Source of the DNA: a bacterium
GTDB lineage: Bacteria > Oederibacteriota > CAKKQC01
DNA length: 64,000 nt
Reading direction: 5' to 3'
Assembly (NCBI GenBank): GCA_919901855.1
Contig: CAKKQC010000008.1
Location: 1 to 64,000 of the forward strand
Below the pieces are notes generated by a model that saw only the letters and a list, made by a program, of their open reading frames with translations, was not told the DNA's origin and made no database searches. This document shows, piece by piece, positions 52,535 to 61,200 of the stretch; positions within the stretch are counted from its first letter, which is position 1, and every line of letters begins with the position of its first letter. A program made the position numbers and the translations under genes.

Positions 52535-53905
52535 TTACTTGAGGGGCGGGAGGATGCGCTTCTGCAGGGTCAGCATCTCGTCCACCATCTCGACCGCGCC
52601 GCGGTAGGTGTGCACCACGGGCTCCAGCAGGATCGCCTGCACGAGTTTGGCCTTCGACTCCTCCGCGTACGCCTCGACCAGCAGCTTGTTGATGCTCGCC
52701 TGGGTGCGCAGCAGCGCCGCGATGCCCTCGGGCAGGGGCGCCATCCGCCTCGTCCGGCACCCGCCCCGGTCGGAGGTCCCGGGCACCTCGACGACCATGT
52801 CGTCGGGCAGGTTCGGGATCGCGCCCCGGTTGGGCACGTTCATGGAGTCGAGATCGTGCGGCACGCCACAGAGCAGGGACTCGATGATCGTGGCCCCGAG
52901 CTCCCCGGACTTCTCGAGCTTGTCCTTCATGCCCCGGTCGTCGGGATTCCAATCCTCGGCCGTCCGGGCCTTCTTGGGCTTCATCGGCCGGTCGCAGTTC
53001 GTGTACTCGAGCGAGTAGATGAACTCCGGAACCGGCACCTTGCCCTGCCACGGGTGACCGTCGGCGGCGTCGTAGTAGTACTGGGGCTCGTCCGACAGGA
53101 ACTCGTCGGCCCACCGGATGTACTCGCCGAAATGGTTGGTCCCCGGCGAGGGCCAGAGCCCGAACCGGCGGAACAGGATCCGGGCCATCGCGATCTCCTG
53201 CCAGTGCGAGAGCCAGTCCCCCCCGCGGTCGGCCTTGACGAGGTCGGGGTACAGGTCCCGGCCGGTCTTCTTGTCGCGGAGCGTCTGGAACCACGTGAAG
53301 TGGTTGAGCCCGCACGCCGCGTACTCCATGCTCTTGACGGGCCGGCCCAGGACCGTCGAGACCCACCCGATGCCCATCCCGATCCCGTGGCACAGTCCGA
53401 TGGCCTTGACGCTCGTGAGCCGGGACACAGCCTCGACCAGCTTGGGCTCGGGGTTCGTGTAGTTCAGGAGCGGCGCGCCGGGGGCGAGCTTCTCCATGGT
53501 CCTGGCGATCTCGAGCGTGGGCCCCATGTTCCGGAGCGCGTGGAAGTCGCCGCCGGGCCCGCCGTTCTCGCCGTAGACCTGCCGGAAGCCGTACTTGCGG
53601 GGCACGTGGAAATCCATGGCCCAGTACAGGTACCGGTCCACCTCGATCGCGCTCACGACGGCGCCCGCGCCCTCGACCGCTTGTCTGAGGCTCGTCGTGG
53701 CCTCGACCACCACGTTCCCCTTCACCCGGCGGTTGACGGCGCGGGCGTACGCCGCCGTCTCGCGGACGTGGCTTCCGATCGTGTCCATGAGCGTCAGGGT
53801 CACGCCGAGGTCCTTGAGCGGCTTGCTGAGGAAGATGTCGCGAATGGTGGCGGGACCGAACGACCGGCTGCCGGCCCCGATGATAGCGATCTTTGCGCGC
53901 GCCAT
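52535..53905 (-). CDS. GH4 family alpha-glycosidase, NAD and metal dependent
   Basis: A 456-aa intracellular glycosidase of family 4 (alpha-galactosidase or alpha-glucosidase-like), which uses NAD and a divalent metal in a redox-assisted elimination mechanism. The Rossmann opening is KIAIIGAGSRSFGPA. The sugar-binding motif is LLNYTNPEP. The metal-binding Cys and His are in IGLCHGIG, and GLNHFTWF follows. Length is normal. It starts 27 bp from the divergent pdxH gene. A TAGAAT box lies 8 nt before the ATG. It probably acts with the two Gfo/Idh genes downstream in sugar breakdown. Confidence 0.88.
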   Translation of the reverse strand: MARAKIAIIGAGSRSFGPATIRDIFLSKPLKDLGVTLTLMDTIGSHVRETAAYARAVNRRVKGNVVVEATTSLRQAVEGAGAVVSAIEVDRYLYWAMDFHVPRKYGFRQVYGENGGPGGDFHALRNMGPTLEIARTMEKLAPGAPLLNYTNPEPKLVEAVSRLTSVKAIGLCHGIGMGIGWVSTVLGRPVKSMEYAACGLNHFTWFQTLRDKKTGRDLYPDLVKADRGGDWLSHWQEIAMARILFRRFGLWPSPGTNHFGEYIRWADEFLSDEPQYYYDAADGHPWQGKVPVPEFIYSLEYTNCDRPMKPKKARTAEDWNPDDRGMKDKLEKSGELGATIIESLLCGVPHDLDSMNVPNRGAIPNLPDDMVVEVPGTSDRGGCRTRRMAPLPEGIAALLRTQASINKLLVEAYAEESKAKLVQAILLEPVVHTYRGAVEMVDEMLTLQKRILPPLK

Positions 53906-53919
53906 GGTGGATTATTCTA
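53906..53919 (-). promoter_or_regulatory. -10 box for the GH4 gene
   Basis: TAGAAT at 53919-53914 with an 8-nt gap to the ATG at 53905. It lies back-to-back with the pdxH promoter. Confidence 0.45.
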
Positions 53920-53920
53920 C

Positions 53921-53932
53921 TACAATACTTCC
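53921..53932 (+). promoter_or_regulatory. -10 box for pdxH, leaderless type
   Basis: TACAAT at 53921-53926 followed by ACTTCC and the ATG at 53933: a 6-nt gap. Confidence 0.6.
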
Positions 53933-54511
53933 ATGGCTTCGGAGAATCCCGTCGCAATCTTCAACCGCTGGTACGCCCACGCCGAGCGTGGCGGCGAGCA
54001 CCTGCCCGACGCCGTGGCGCTGGCCACCTCGGACCGCGGTCGTCCCTCCGTCCGGTACGTGCTCCTCAAGGGCGCCGACGACCGGGGCTTCGTCTTCTAC
54101 ACGAACCTCGGGAGCCCGAAGGCGAAGCACCTGCGCGCCAACCCGCGGGCCGAGATGGCGTTCTACTGGGACAAGCCTGGCCGGCAGGTCCGGGTCGGCG
54201 GCCGGGTCGTGCCCGTGAGCGCTGCCGAGGCCGACGCCTACTGGGACACCCGGCCGCGCATCTCGCGGCTGGGTGGCATCGCCTCACAACAGAGCCGGCC
54301 GATGCCGAGCCGGGCCGCGCTGCTCGCGCGGCTCGCCCGCGTCACGCTCCGGTACGCGGGCCGGCACATTCCGCGCCCCGCGAACTGGTCCGGGTTCCGG
54401 ATCGTCCCGGATCGCATCGAGTTCTGGTCCCGCCGGTCGTGGCGCCTGCACGACCGCGCCCTCTTCCAGCGCACGCGCCGCGGCTGGAAGAAGACGATCC
54501 TCCAACCCTGA
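53933..54511 (+). CDS. pdxH: Pyridoxamine 5'-phosphate oxidase
   Basis: A 192-aa FMN enzyme that oxidises pyridoxine or pyridoxamine phosphate to pyridoxal phosphate. The N-terminal NPVAIFNRWYAHA leads to AVALATSDRGRPSVRYVLLKGADDRGFVFYTNLGSPKAKHL and FYWDKPGRQVRVGG (FMN binding). It ends with ISRLGGIASQQSRPMPSR, then IPRPANWSGFRIVPDRIEFWSRRSWRLHDR, the family's final motif. TACAAT lies 6 nt before the ATG. The ATG is chosen because it opens the conserved block. Confidence 0.92.
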   Translation: MASENPVAIFNRWYAHAERGGEHLPDAVALATSDRGRPSVRYVLLKGADDRGFVFYTNLGSPKAKHLRANPRAEMAFYWDKPGRQVRVGGRVVPVSAAEADAYWDTRPRISRLGGIASQQSRPMPSRAALLARLARVTLRYAGRHIPRPANWSGFRIVPDRIEFWSRRSWRLHDRALFQRTRRGWKKTILQP

Positions 54512-54561
54512 TGTTCCCGAGAACAGGCTTCGAGTTGCCGCGAGAGCGGCAACTCTAGTCC

Positions 54562-55281
54562 ATGCCCCCGCCCGCACGACCGCGGGGCCTCCTCTTCGAC
54601 CTGGAAGGCACGCTTCTCACCCAGAAGCGCTGGGACCCCGCGGAGGGCGCCGTGCGCCTGCTCATGCTCGCCCGCAACGCGCTGGACACCACCCCCGAGA
54701 TCGTGCGTCAGCGGATGGCCGAGCTCCACGCGGCTCTGCGCGTCCGCCGCGTCGAGGCCGGGATCGAGCTGCCCATGCGCGCGCGGCTCAAGATCCTGTT
54801 CGAGCGGCTGGGGATCGTGTTCGAAACCCCGGCGGCCGATCTCGAGTGGGAGATGTGGCGGGAATCCCTGTGGCTCATCCCCGAGCCCGGCGCCGTCGAC
54901 GCCATGATCGATGTCATGCACCGCGAGCTCCCGGCGGGCGTCGTCACCAACAACCCATTCACGGGCGAGACCGTGATCCGCGAGCTCAAGATCCACGGCC
55001 TCGACGAGACGCTGCGGTTCGTGATCTCGTCGGCCGACTACGGCGTGCGCAAACCCGATCCCCTGATATTCCACACGGCCGTGGGCCGGCTGGGCGTTGA
55101 CCCCACGAAGGTCTGGCACGTGGGCAACTCGTCCGAGATCGACATGGTCGGCGCGAAGGCGGCGGGCCTGCGAACGGTCTGGTACAACCCCGAGGGCAAG
55201 GTCCTGCCCCCGAGCGTGAACCCGGACGGCGAGATCAGGTCCTGGGCCGACTTCCCCGCCCTGCTGGACAGGGGATTGTAG
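54562..55281 (+). CDS. HAD-superfamily hydrolase
   Basis: A 239-aa HAD phosphatase-like protein. Motif I is LLFDLEGTLL, where the second acid of the usual DxD is Glu; the nucleophile Asp is kept. Motif II is VVTNNPF, motif III is a KPDPLIF Lys, and motif IV is HVGNSSEIDMVGAKAAG. The cap domain is helical. It probably dephosphorylates a small metabolite; the Glu is unusual for phosphatases and would affect general acid-base catalysis. It lies 50 nt after pdxH and may be co-transcribed. Confidence 0.85.
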   Translation: MPPPARPRGLLFDLEGTLLTQKRWDPAEGAVRLLMLARNALDTTPEIVRQRMAELHAALRVRRVEAGIELPMRARLKILFERLGIVFETPAADLEWEMWRESLWLIPEPGAVDAMIDVMHRELPAGVVTNNPFTGETVIRELKIHGLDETLRFVISSADYGVRKPDPLIFHTAVGRLGVDPTKVWHVGNSSEIDMVGAKAAGLRTVWYNPEGKVLPPSVNPDGEIRSWADFPALLDRGL

Positions 55282-55294
55282 CCCCGGCCGGGGC
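55281..55294. terminator. Possible terminator palindrome in convergent gap
   Basis: GCCCCGGCCGGGGC is a perfect 14-bp palindrome that begins at the last base of the HAD gene stop and precedes the convergent gene ending at 55298. There is no loop or U-tract, so termination is a guess. Confidence 0.3.
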
Positions 55295-55297
55295 GGC

Positions 55298-56074
55298 TCA
55301 ATGCGCAGCCGCGAAATCCTCCAGCGCCTTCAGGCCCGCCAAGGCGCCGCTGTGCGCGAACACGATCGCCTTCACGTCGGCCGGGTTGAGCCGGGCCGCC
55401 AGCGCCTTCAGCGACCGGCGGTTGGCGTCCAAGCTCTCGGAGAACCACCACTTGGCGCCCCGCATGCCCCCCTTCTTCAGCGAGTCGGCGCTGTCCCCCA
55501 TGAAGAGGACGCCCCGGGCCAGGTAGGCCGCGCTCCCCCGGGTGTGGCCGGGGACCGCGAAGACCCTGACCGCCAGGCTGCCGAACCTGACGGTCTCGCC
55601 ATCGCGAAGGACCCGCGCCACCTTCACCCCGGTCGGCCGGACCTCCATCAGGCGCCCGAACGGGCTGGGGGTGCCCACCATGCCCTCGACGAGCGGGACA
55701 TCGGCCTCCAGCGAGGACACCGGCGCCCAGGAGAAGACCTGCAGTCCGCCCAGGTTGGCGGCGTGGCCGTGCGTCAGCAGAACGGCCTCCACGGCATCGG
55801 ACCCCATCCCCAGGAAGTACAGCGCCCGGAGGATCGCCTTGGCGTCCGGATCCATGCCGGCATCCACCAGGACCACCTTGCCGGGACGCGACTGCACCAC
55901 GAAGCAGGCGCTGAACCGCCGCAGCTGGACGGTGTGGACCCCGGGCGCCGGCTCGAACTCGTTCTCGATCGGCGTCGTCGCCGTGAACGCGTGAAGGACG
56001 GAGAAGAAGAGCACGACGATCGCCACCAGGGGCACCGCCACGACGACGGCCAGGATCGTCAACAGCTTCTTCAC
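55298..56074 (-). CDS. Metallo-beta-lactamase-fold protein with altered metal motif
   Basis: A 258-aa protein with an N-terminal membrane anchor (LLTILAVVVAVPLVAIVVLFF) and an MBL-fold domain. The HxHxDH motif reads LTHGHAANLGG: both His residues remain but the Asp and the third His are Ala and Asn. Other ligands persist: PGHTRGSAAYL, FMGDSAD and IVFAHSG. The metal site is therefore changed, perhaps a single-metal or inactive site. The GTG at 56074 follows AGGGG. It is divergent in role from the neighbouring oxidoreductases and its substrate is unknown. Confidence 0.75.
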   Translation of the reverse strand: MKKLLTILAVVVAVPLVAIVVLFFSVLHAFTATTPIENEFEPAPGVHTVQLRRFSACFVVQSRPGKVVLVDAGMDPDAKAILRALYFLGMGSDAVEAVLLTHGHAANLGGLQVFSWAPVSSLEADVPLVEGMVGTPSPFGRLMEVRPTGVKVARVLRDGETVRFGSLAVRVFAVPGHTRGSAAYLARGVLFMGDSADSLKKGGMRGAKWWFSESLDANRRSLKALAARLNPADVKAIVFAHSGALAGLKALEDFAAAH

Positions 56075-56104
56075 CGCATCCCCTGCCCCGTGATCACGGC
56101 CTCG

Positions 56105-57127
56105 TCAGGCGATCCGGACTTCCTTGCCGGTCTTCGCGGACTTCAGCGCCGATTCGATGATCTGCATGATCTTGACCCCGACGTGGCCGGGCGTGGACGG
56201 CTCGGGCTTCTTCCCCAGGCACGCGCTCGCGAAGTCCGACTGCAGGGACTCGAGCTTGCGCCCTTTCGTTTCCAGCTTGCGGTCGAACGTCTTGCCCTTG
56301 TCCTCGCCGAAATACGTGAGCGGGCGCAGCCTGATGCCGCCCTCGGTGCCGAAGACGATGAAGTCGTTCCCGTCCATGTTCGTCGCCCACGCCGTCTCGA
56401 ACGTGGCCGTGCACCCGTCCGCGAACCGGACGAACGCGGTCACGTGCTCCTCGACGTCGTGGACCACGCCCTTGGGCACCCGCTGGCTCCCGATTCCGGT
56501 CGTGCACGCCGCCGACACCGCCACCGGCTGGGGCGCGCCGAGCACCTTGAGCAGGAGGTCGATGTCGTAGCAGCCGATGTCCATGATCGCCCCGCCCCCG
56601 GACTTGCTCGAATCCAGGAACCACGTCACGTTCGGCCAGAAATCGAGGCCCGGCCGGCCGCGGCGCCGCATGGACGTCACGCGGGCGTAGTAGACCCGGC
56701 CCAGCTTCCCCGCCGCCACGTACTCGCGCGAGATCGCGATCTCGGGGACGAGGTTCGACCGGGCGGAGCAGACGCCGAGCTGGACCTTCGCCTTCGCGCA
56801 CGCCGAGGCCATCTCCTTCGCCTGCGCCGCGTTCATCGTCAGCGGTTTCTCGCACAGGACGTGCTTCCCCGCCGCCGCCGCGTCCTTGGCGGGCTGGAGG
56901 TGCATGGCCGGGGGCGTGCAGATGCTGACCGCGTCGACTTCGCCGAGCACCTTCCGGTAGTCGGCGACCGCCTTGCGCACCTTGAACTGCTTCGCGCGCG
57001 ACTTCGCCTTCTCCTCGATGACGTCCGCGACCCAGGCGATCTCGACCCGGGGGTCCCTGGAGTAGTTCGTCAGGTGCTCCTCCGAAATCATGCCCGCCCC
57101 GATGATGCCGACCTTCAGCTTCGCCAT
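56105..57127 (-). CDS. Gfo/Idh/MocA-family oxidoreductase
   Basis: A 340-aa NAD(P)-dependent dehydrogenase. The Rossmann opening KVGIIGAGMISEEHL is followed by the family motif HVLCEKPLTMN, and then SGGGAIMDIGCYDIDLLLKVLG, the conserved Asp and substrate region. It would oxidise or reduce a sugar or inositol. It is downstream of its close paralogue, which starts at 58165, with 15 nt between them. Confidence 0.88.
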   Translation of the reverse strand: MAKLKVGIIGAGMISEEHLTNYSRDPRVEIAWVADVIEEKAKSRAKQFKVRKAVADYRKVLGEVDAVSICTPPAMHLQPAKDAAAAGKHVLCEKPLTMNAAQAKEMASACAKAKVQLGVCSARSNLVPEIAISREYVAAGKLGRVYYARVTSMRRRGRPGLDFWPNVTWFLDSSKSGGGAIMDIGCYDIDLLLKVLGAPQPVAVSAACTTGIGSQRVPKGVVHDVEEHVTAFVRFADGCTATFETAWATNMDGNDFIVFGTEGGIRLRPLTYFGEDKGKTFDRKLETKGRKLESLQSDFASACLGKKPEPSTPGHVGVKIMQIIESALKSAKTGKEVRIA

Positions 57128-57142
57128 TGTGTATGCTCCCTT

Positions 57143-58165
57143 CTACTTTCGCCGCGTCCGGCGTTCCAGGTCCCACTTCAGTCCCATCGACTCCCGGAGG
57201 CCGTCCAGGGCCTGCATGTTGCCCAGCGTGTCGCGCCAGCTCATCTCGCGCGCCTCGCGCTTCCCCGCCAGGATGCACCGCGCCACGGTCTCGGCCTCGT
57301 GGGCGAAGTAGTGCTTGCCCTTGACGAGCTTCGATTCCGTCTTCCAGTCGTCGTACATCGTGATCTCGAGCTCGGCCTGCCCGTCCTCGGGGATCCACGG
57401 CGAGTTCAGCCGGACGCGGCCCTTGGTCCCGAAGACGGTCGCCGACCAGTCCGAGTTCACCATCATCCCGCAGTCGAAGTACCCGATCGCGCCCGAGGGG
57501 AACTTCAACACGCCCGCGGCCCAGTGGTCCACGCGGCTCTTCTTCCCGATCACGGCCGTCGCCTTGACGTCGACGGGCTCCTGGCCCGCCACGAACCGCA
57601 TGAACGACACCGGGTAGCAGCCGACGTCCATGAGCCCGCCCCCGCCCTCGGGGTTGCGCATCCGGACGTTGCTCTCGTTGATCCCGCCGAACGCGAACCC
57701 GGCCCGGATGAGCCGGATGTCGCCGAGCGCCCGCGACTTCAGGAGGGAGCGTAGCGTCTCCATCTGCGGGTGGCACCGGTACATGAACGCCTCCATGAGG
57801 AAGACGCCCCGCCGCTTCGCCGCCGCGATCATGGCTTTCGCCTCCGCGGCGTTCATGGCGAACGGCTTCTCGCAGAGCACGTGCTTGCCGGCCGCGATGG
57901 CCTTGAGCGTCCAGGGGCAGTGCAGGTGGTTGGGCAGGGCGATGTAGACGAGGTCCACGGACGGGTCCGCGACGACCTCCTCGTAGCTCCCGCACGCGGT
58001 CGGGATGCCGTAGCTGGCCGCGAACTCGCGCGCCTTCGCCGCATTCCGCGACCCCACGGCCACGACCTCGGTCGACGCCGGCGGCGTGGCCTTGAACCCC
58101 TTCAGCACGCGGTGCGCGATGCCCCCCAGCCCGATGACGCCCCAGCGAACGGTCCTCTTGCTCAT
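57143..58165 (-). CDS. Gfo/Idh/MocA-family oxidoreductase, paralogue
   Basis: A 340-aa paralogue of the preceding gene: RWGVIGLGGIAHRVLKG (Rossmann), HVLCEKPFAMN (catalytic Lys region), EGGGGLMDVGCYPVSFMRFV (active-site region). Sequence divergence suggests different substrates. The ATG at 58165 has AGGAGG 7 nt upstream. The two dehydrogenases and the GH4 glycosidase would form a sugar-processing set. Confidence 0.9.
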   Translation of the reverse strand: MSKRTVRWGVIGLGGIAHRVLKGFKATPPASTEVVAVGSRNAAKAREFAASYGIPTACGSYEEVVADPSVDLVYIALPNHLHCPWTLKAIAAGKHVLCEKPFAMNAAEAKAMIAAAKRRGVFLMEAFMYRCHPQMETLRSLLKSRALGDIRLIRAGFAFGGINESNVRMRNPEGGGGLMDVGCYPVSFMRFVAGQEPVDVKATAVIGKKSRVDHWAAGVLKFPSGAIGYFDCGMMVNSDWSATVFGTKGRVRLNSPWIPEDGQAELEITMYDDWKTESKLVKGKHYFAHEAETVARCILAGKREAREMSWRDTLGNMQALDGLRESMGLKWDLERRTRRK

Positions 58166-58226
58166 GGTGTTCCTCCTGTCAGGTCCTTCACGATACACCC
58201 GTCAGGCCGCCCGGTGCCCGGACTCG

Positions 58227-61200
58227 CTACGGCTTGACCTGGATCTTGCCGATTTCGCGGGAGCCGGATGGGGCCTCGAAGACGTAGAAGTAGACACCCG
58301 CGGCGACGTGGGCCCCGCGCGTGTTCTTGCCGTCCCACGCCGCACTGCCATTGACGTCCGCCGTCAGCCGGCGGATCAGTTCCGCGGCTGTCGAGTAGAG
58401 GCGGATCTCGGTGAACGGCGGCAGGTGCCGGAACTTGAGCGTGCCGCCCAGGGCGTCCCGCCAGTGGAACGGGTTGGGGAAGATGCGGCCGTCCACGAGG
58501 GAGCCCCCGGCCTCCACGATGACAACCGGATTGGAGGCCACGGGCGCCACGAGCGGAGCGTTGGCGCCGGTCGCGCCGGCCCGGAAGGTGACGGTTCCGC
58601 CGCGCATCGTCCGGTAGGTCCACGTGAACGCGCGGCAGGTGCCGGGAAGGATCGTGGCTCCAACCGGCTGGGGACCGCTCATCCAGGCCACCCCACCGTC
58701 GCCGGTCACGGCGATCGCCGTCGGGGACACGCCGTTGACCGTCATCCCCCCCGTGTTCGACACGGTCATCACGACCGAGATGACGGCGTCCACCCCGGCG
58801 ACGGACGGTGTCGCCACCAGCGACGCCGACAGGACCGGCCCCGCCTGGACGGTGATGCTCCGGACCAGGGATGCGGTCGCCGGCCCGCAGGCCGAAACGC
58901 CCGTCACTGTAAACGTCAGCGTCACGACGCCGGGTCCCGTGGCCGTGAACGTCCAGACGAATCCGACGGTGTCCCCCGGCGCGAGCGTCACCGGCCCCGG
59001 TGGCGCGGGCCCCGTAGGGCCGGCGACCGCCCCCAAGGCCGGGGAGACCGCAAGGACGGGTGACACCCCGGTGGCCGCGCTGCCGCCCGTATTCGTGACC
59101 GGCAGGACCGCGGTGAAGCACTGACCGATGGCCACCGTCGCAGGCGCGCCTATGGACAGGCCGAAGGCCGCGGACGTCAGGAACCACGAGGGGCCCGCCG
59201 CCGCCGGCGCCGCGACCGCCGCCCCCGAGTTGGCATCGGTGCCGGCCGGCGTAACCGTCCAGATGGCGCGGCCGCTTGTGCTCCCCGTAAACGTCCACGT
59301 GAAGGTCATCGCCGTCCCGCCTGGGACGACGGCCGGGAAGGGCGGCAGGGGCCCGGCGACAGCAGCCGCTCCCGCGCCGATCGCGGCGGGGGCGGGCGTG
59401 GCAACCCCCGCCGCGTCCGCCTGCCCCGTATTGGTCAAGGTGAGCGTCACGAGAATGCCCGTCCCCGTGCACACCGTGGTCGAGTAGACCGCGAGCGCCG
59501 CACGGAGCAAGGCGGGCGTCTGGATCAGGACGGTGCCCGAGACAAGCATACCCGGCGACAGCGGCAGGCCGGACACGGCGTCGGTGCCCGCGAGCGTCGC
59601 CGTGAAGTCCAGGCCGCCGGGCGCCGCCGCCTGGAAAACCCACGTGAAGGTCCGGCTCGCCCCCCCGGCCAGCACGGCGGGGAACGCGGGCGTGGGACCC
59701 GACGACCAGGTGACGAACGGGCCGTCCGGCTGGACCGGCGCCGCGGCCAGGTTTGCCGAGCCCCCCCCCGTGTTCGTAACCGTCAGCGTGACCCGCACGG
59801 CCTGGCCGACACTCACCCGGGTTGGGGCCGCCACCAGCGACGCCTGGAGGCCCGCCGGCGTCTCGACCGTCGTGGTCGTGGTCGCGGAAACCTGCGCCGG
59901 GCCGCAGGCTCCGGCGCCCGCCACGGTCATCGTGAACGTCACGGACCCGGTGCCGGAGGCCGACCACGTCCAGGCGAAGGTGGTGGCGCCCCCGGGCGCT
60001 AGCGTGAGCGGACCGGACGGCGCCGACACCGGCACGACCAGACCGGCGCCGGGCCCCGCCGCGATCGCCGGGGTCGCGCCGAACAGCGCCGACCCTCCGG
60101 TGTTGGTCACGGTGACGCCCACGGTCAGCCACTGGCCGGTCACGACCGCCGCTGGCACGGATGCGGAGACAGCCAGCGTGGGCGGCAGGACGACCGCGAT
60201 CGCGGCGGCCGGGACCGGGCCCGTCGAGAGGCCGCCGCCGGTGTTCGCATCGGCGCCCGAGACGGTCGTCGAGAGCGTGAGCGCTCCGGGCGAGGCGCCC
60301 GAGAACGTCCACGTGAAGACGGCGGAGGCGCCGCCGGAGAGGGATGCGGGCATGGCCGGGAACGGCCCCGCGACCGGGGACGCGGTCCCGCCGCCCGAGG
60401 CGCGGAACGCGGCCGTGGTCACGAGCGAGGCGGCCGCCCCGCCCGTATTCGTCACCGTCAGCGTCACCAGTACGGTCCCGCCCGCGCACACGGTCGCGGA
60501 GAGACACGCGAGCGACGCCTGGAGGGCCGCCGGAGCCTGGATGAGGACGCTCCCCGAGGCCGCCGGCCCCGCCGCCAGCGGCCACCCGGCGTTGGCGTCC
60601 GCCGCCGTAACCGTCGTGGTGAAGTCCACCCACCCCGGGGCCGTGCCCACGTACGTCCACGTGAAGGTCACCGCCGCCCCCCCCGCGAGCGGAACGGGGA
60701 TTGAGGGGAACGGACCATCCGCCAGCACGGCTGCCCCCGTTCCGCTCGCGAAAGGCATGGCCGGGGCGACGGAGGTCGCCCCGGCCTGCCCCGTGTTCGT
60801 CACGGTCAGCGTGACGAGGAAGCCCTGACCCGTGTCCCGCGGCGACGGGAAGGCGCGGAGCGCGGCCTCGAGCGAGGCGGGCACCTGGACCGTCGCCGAG
60901 ACGCTCCCGGTCGCGAGGAGGACGGTCGCCTCGCACGTGTCTCCCGAGGCCGTCATCGTGAACCGGATGAGTCCGGCCCCCGCCGCCGACCACGTCCACG
61001 CGAAGGTCGTGGCACCCCCGGCCGTCAGCGTGAGCGGACCGGACGGTGCAGACTCCGGCGCGACCAGACCGGCGCCGGGCCCCACCGCGATCGATGGAGT
61101 GACGTTCCGGACGTCCGACCCGCCCTCGTTCGTGACGGTCAGCGCGACGGTTAGCCACTGCCCCGCGGACACGACCAGCCCGGCCGACGCCGCCGACACC

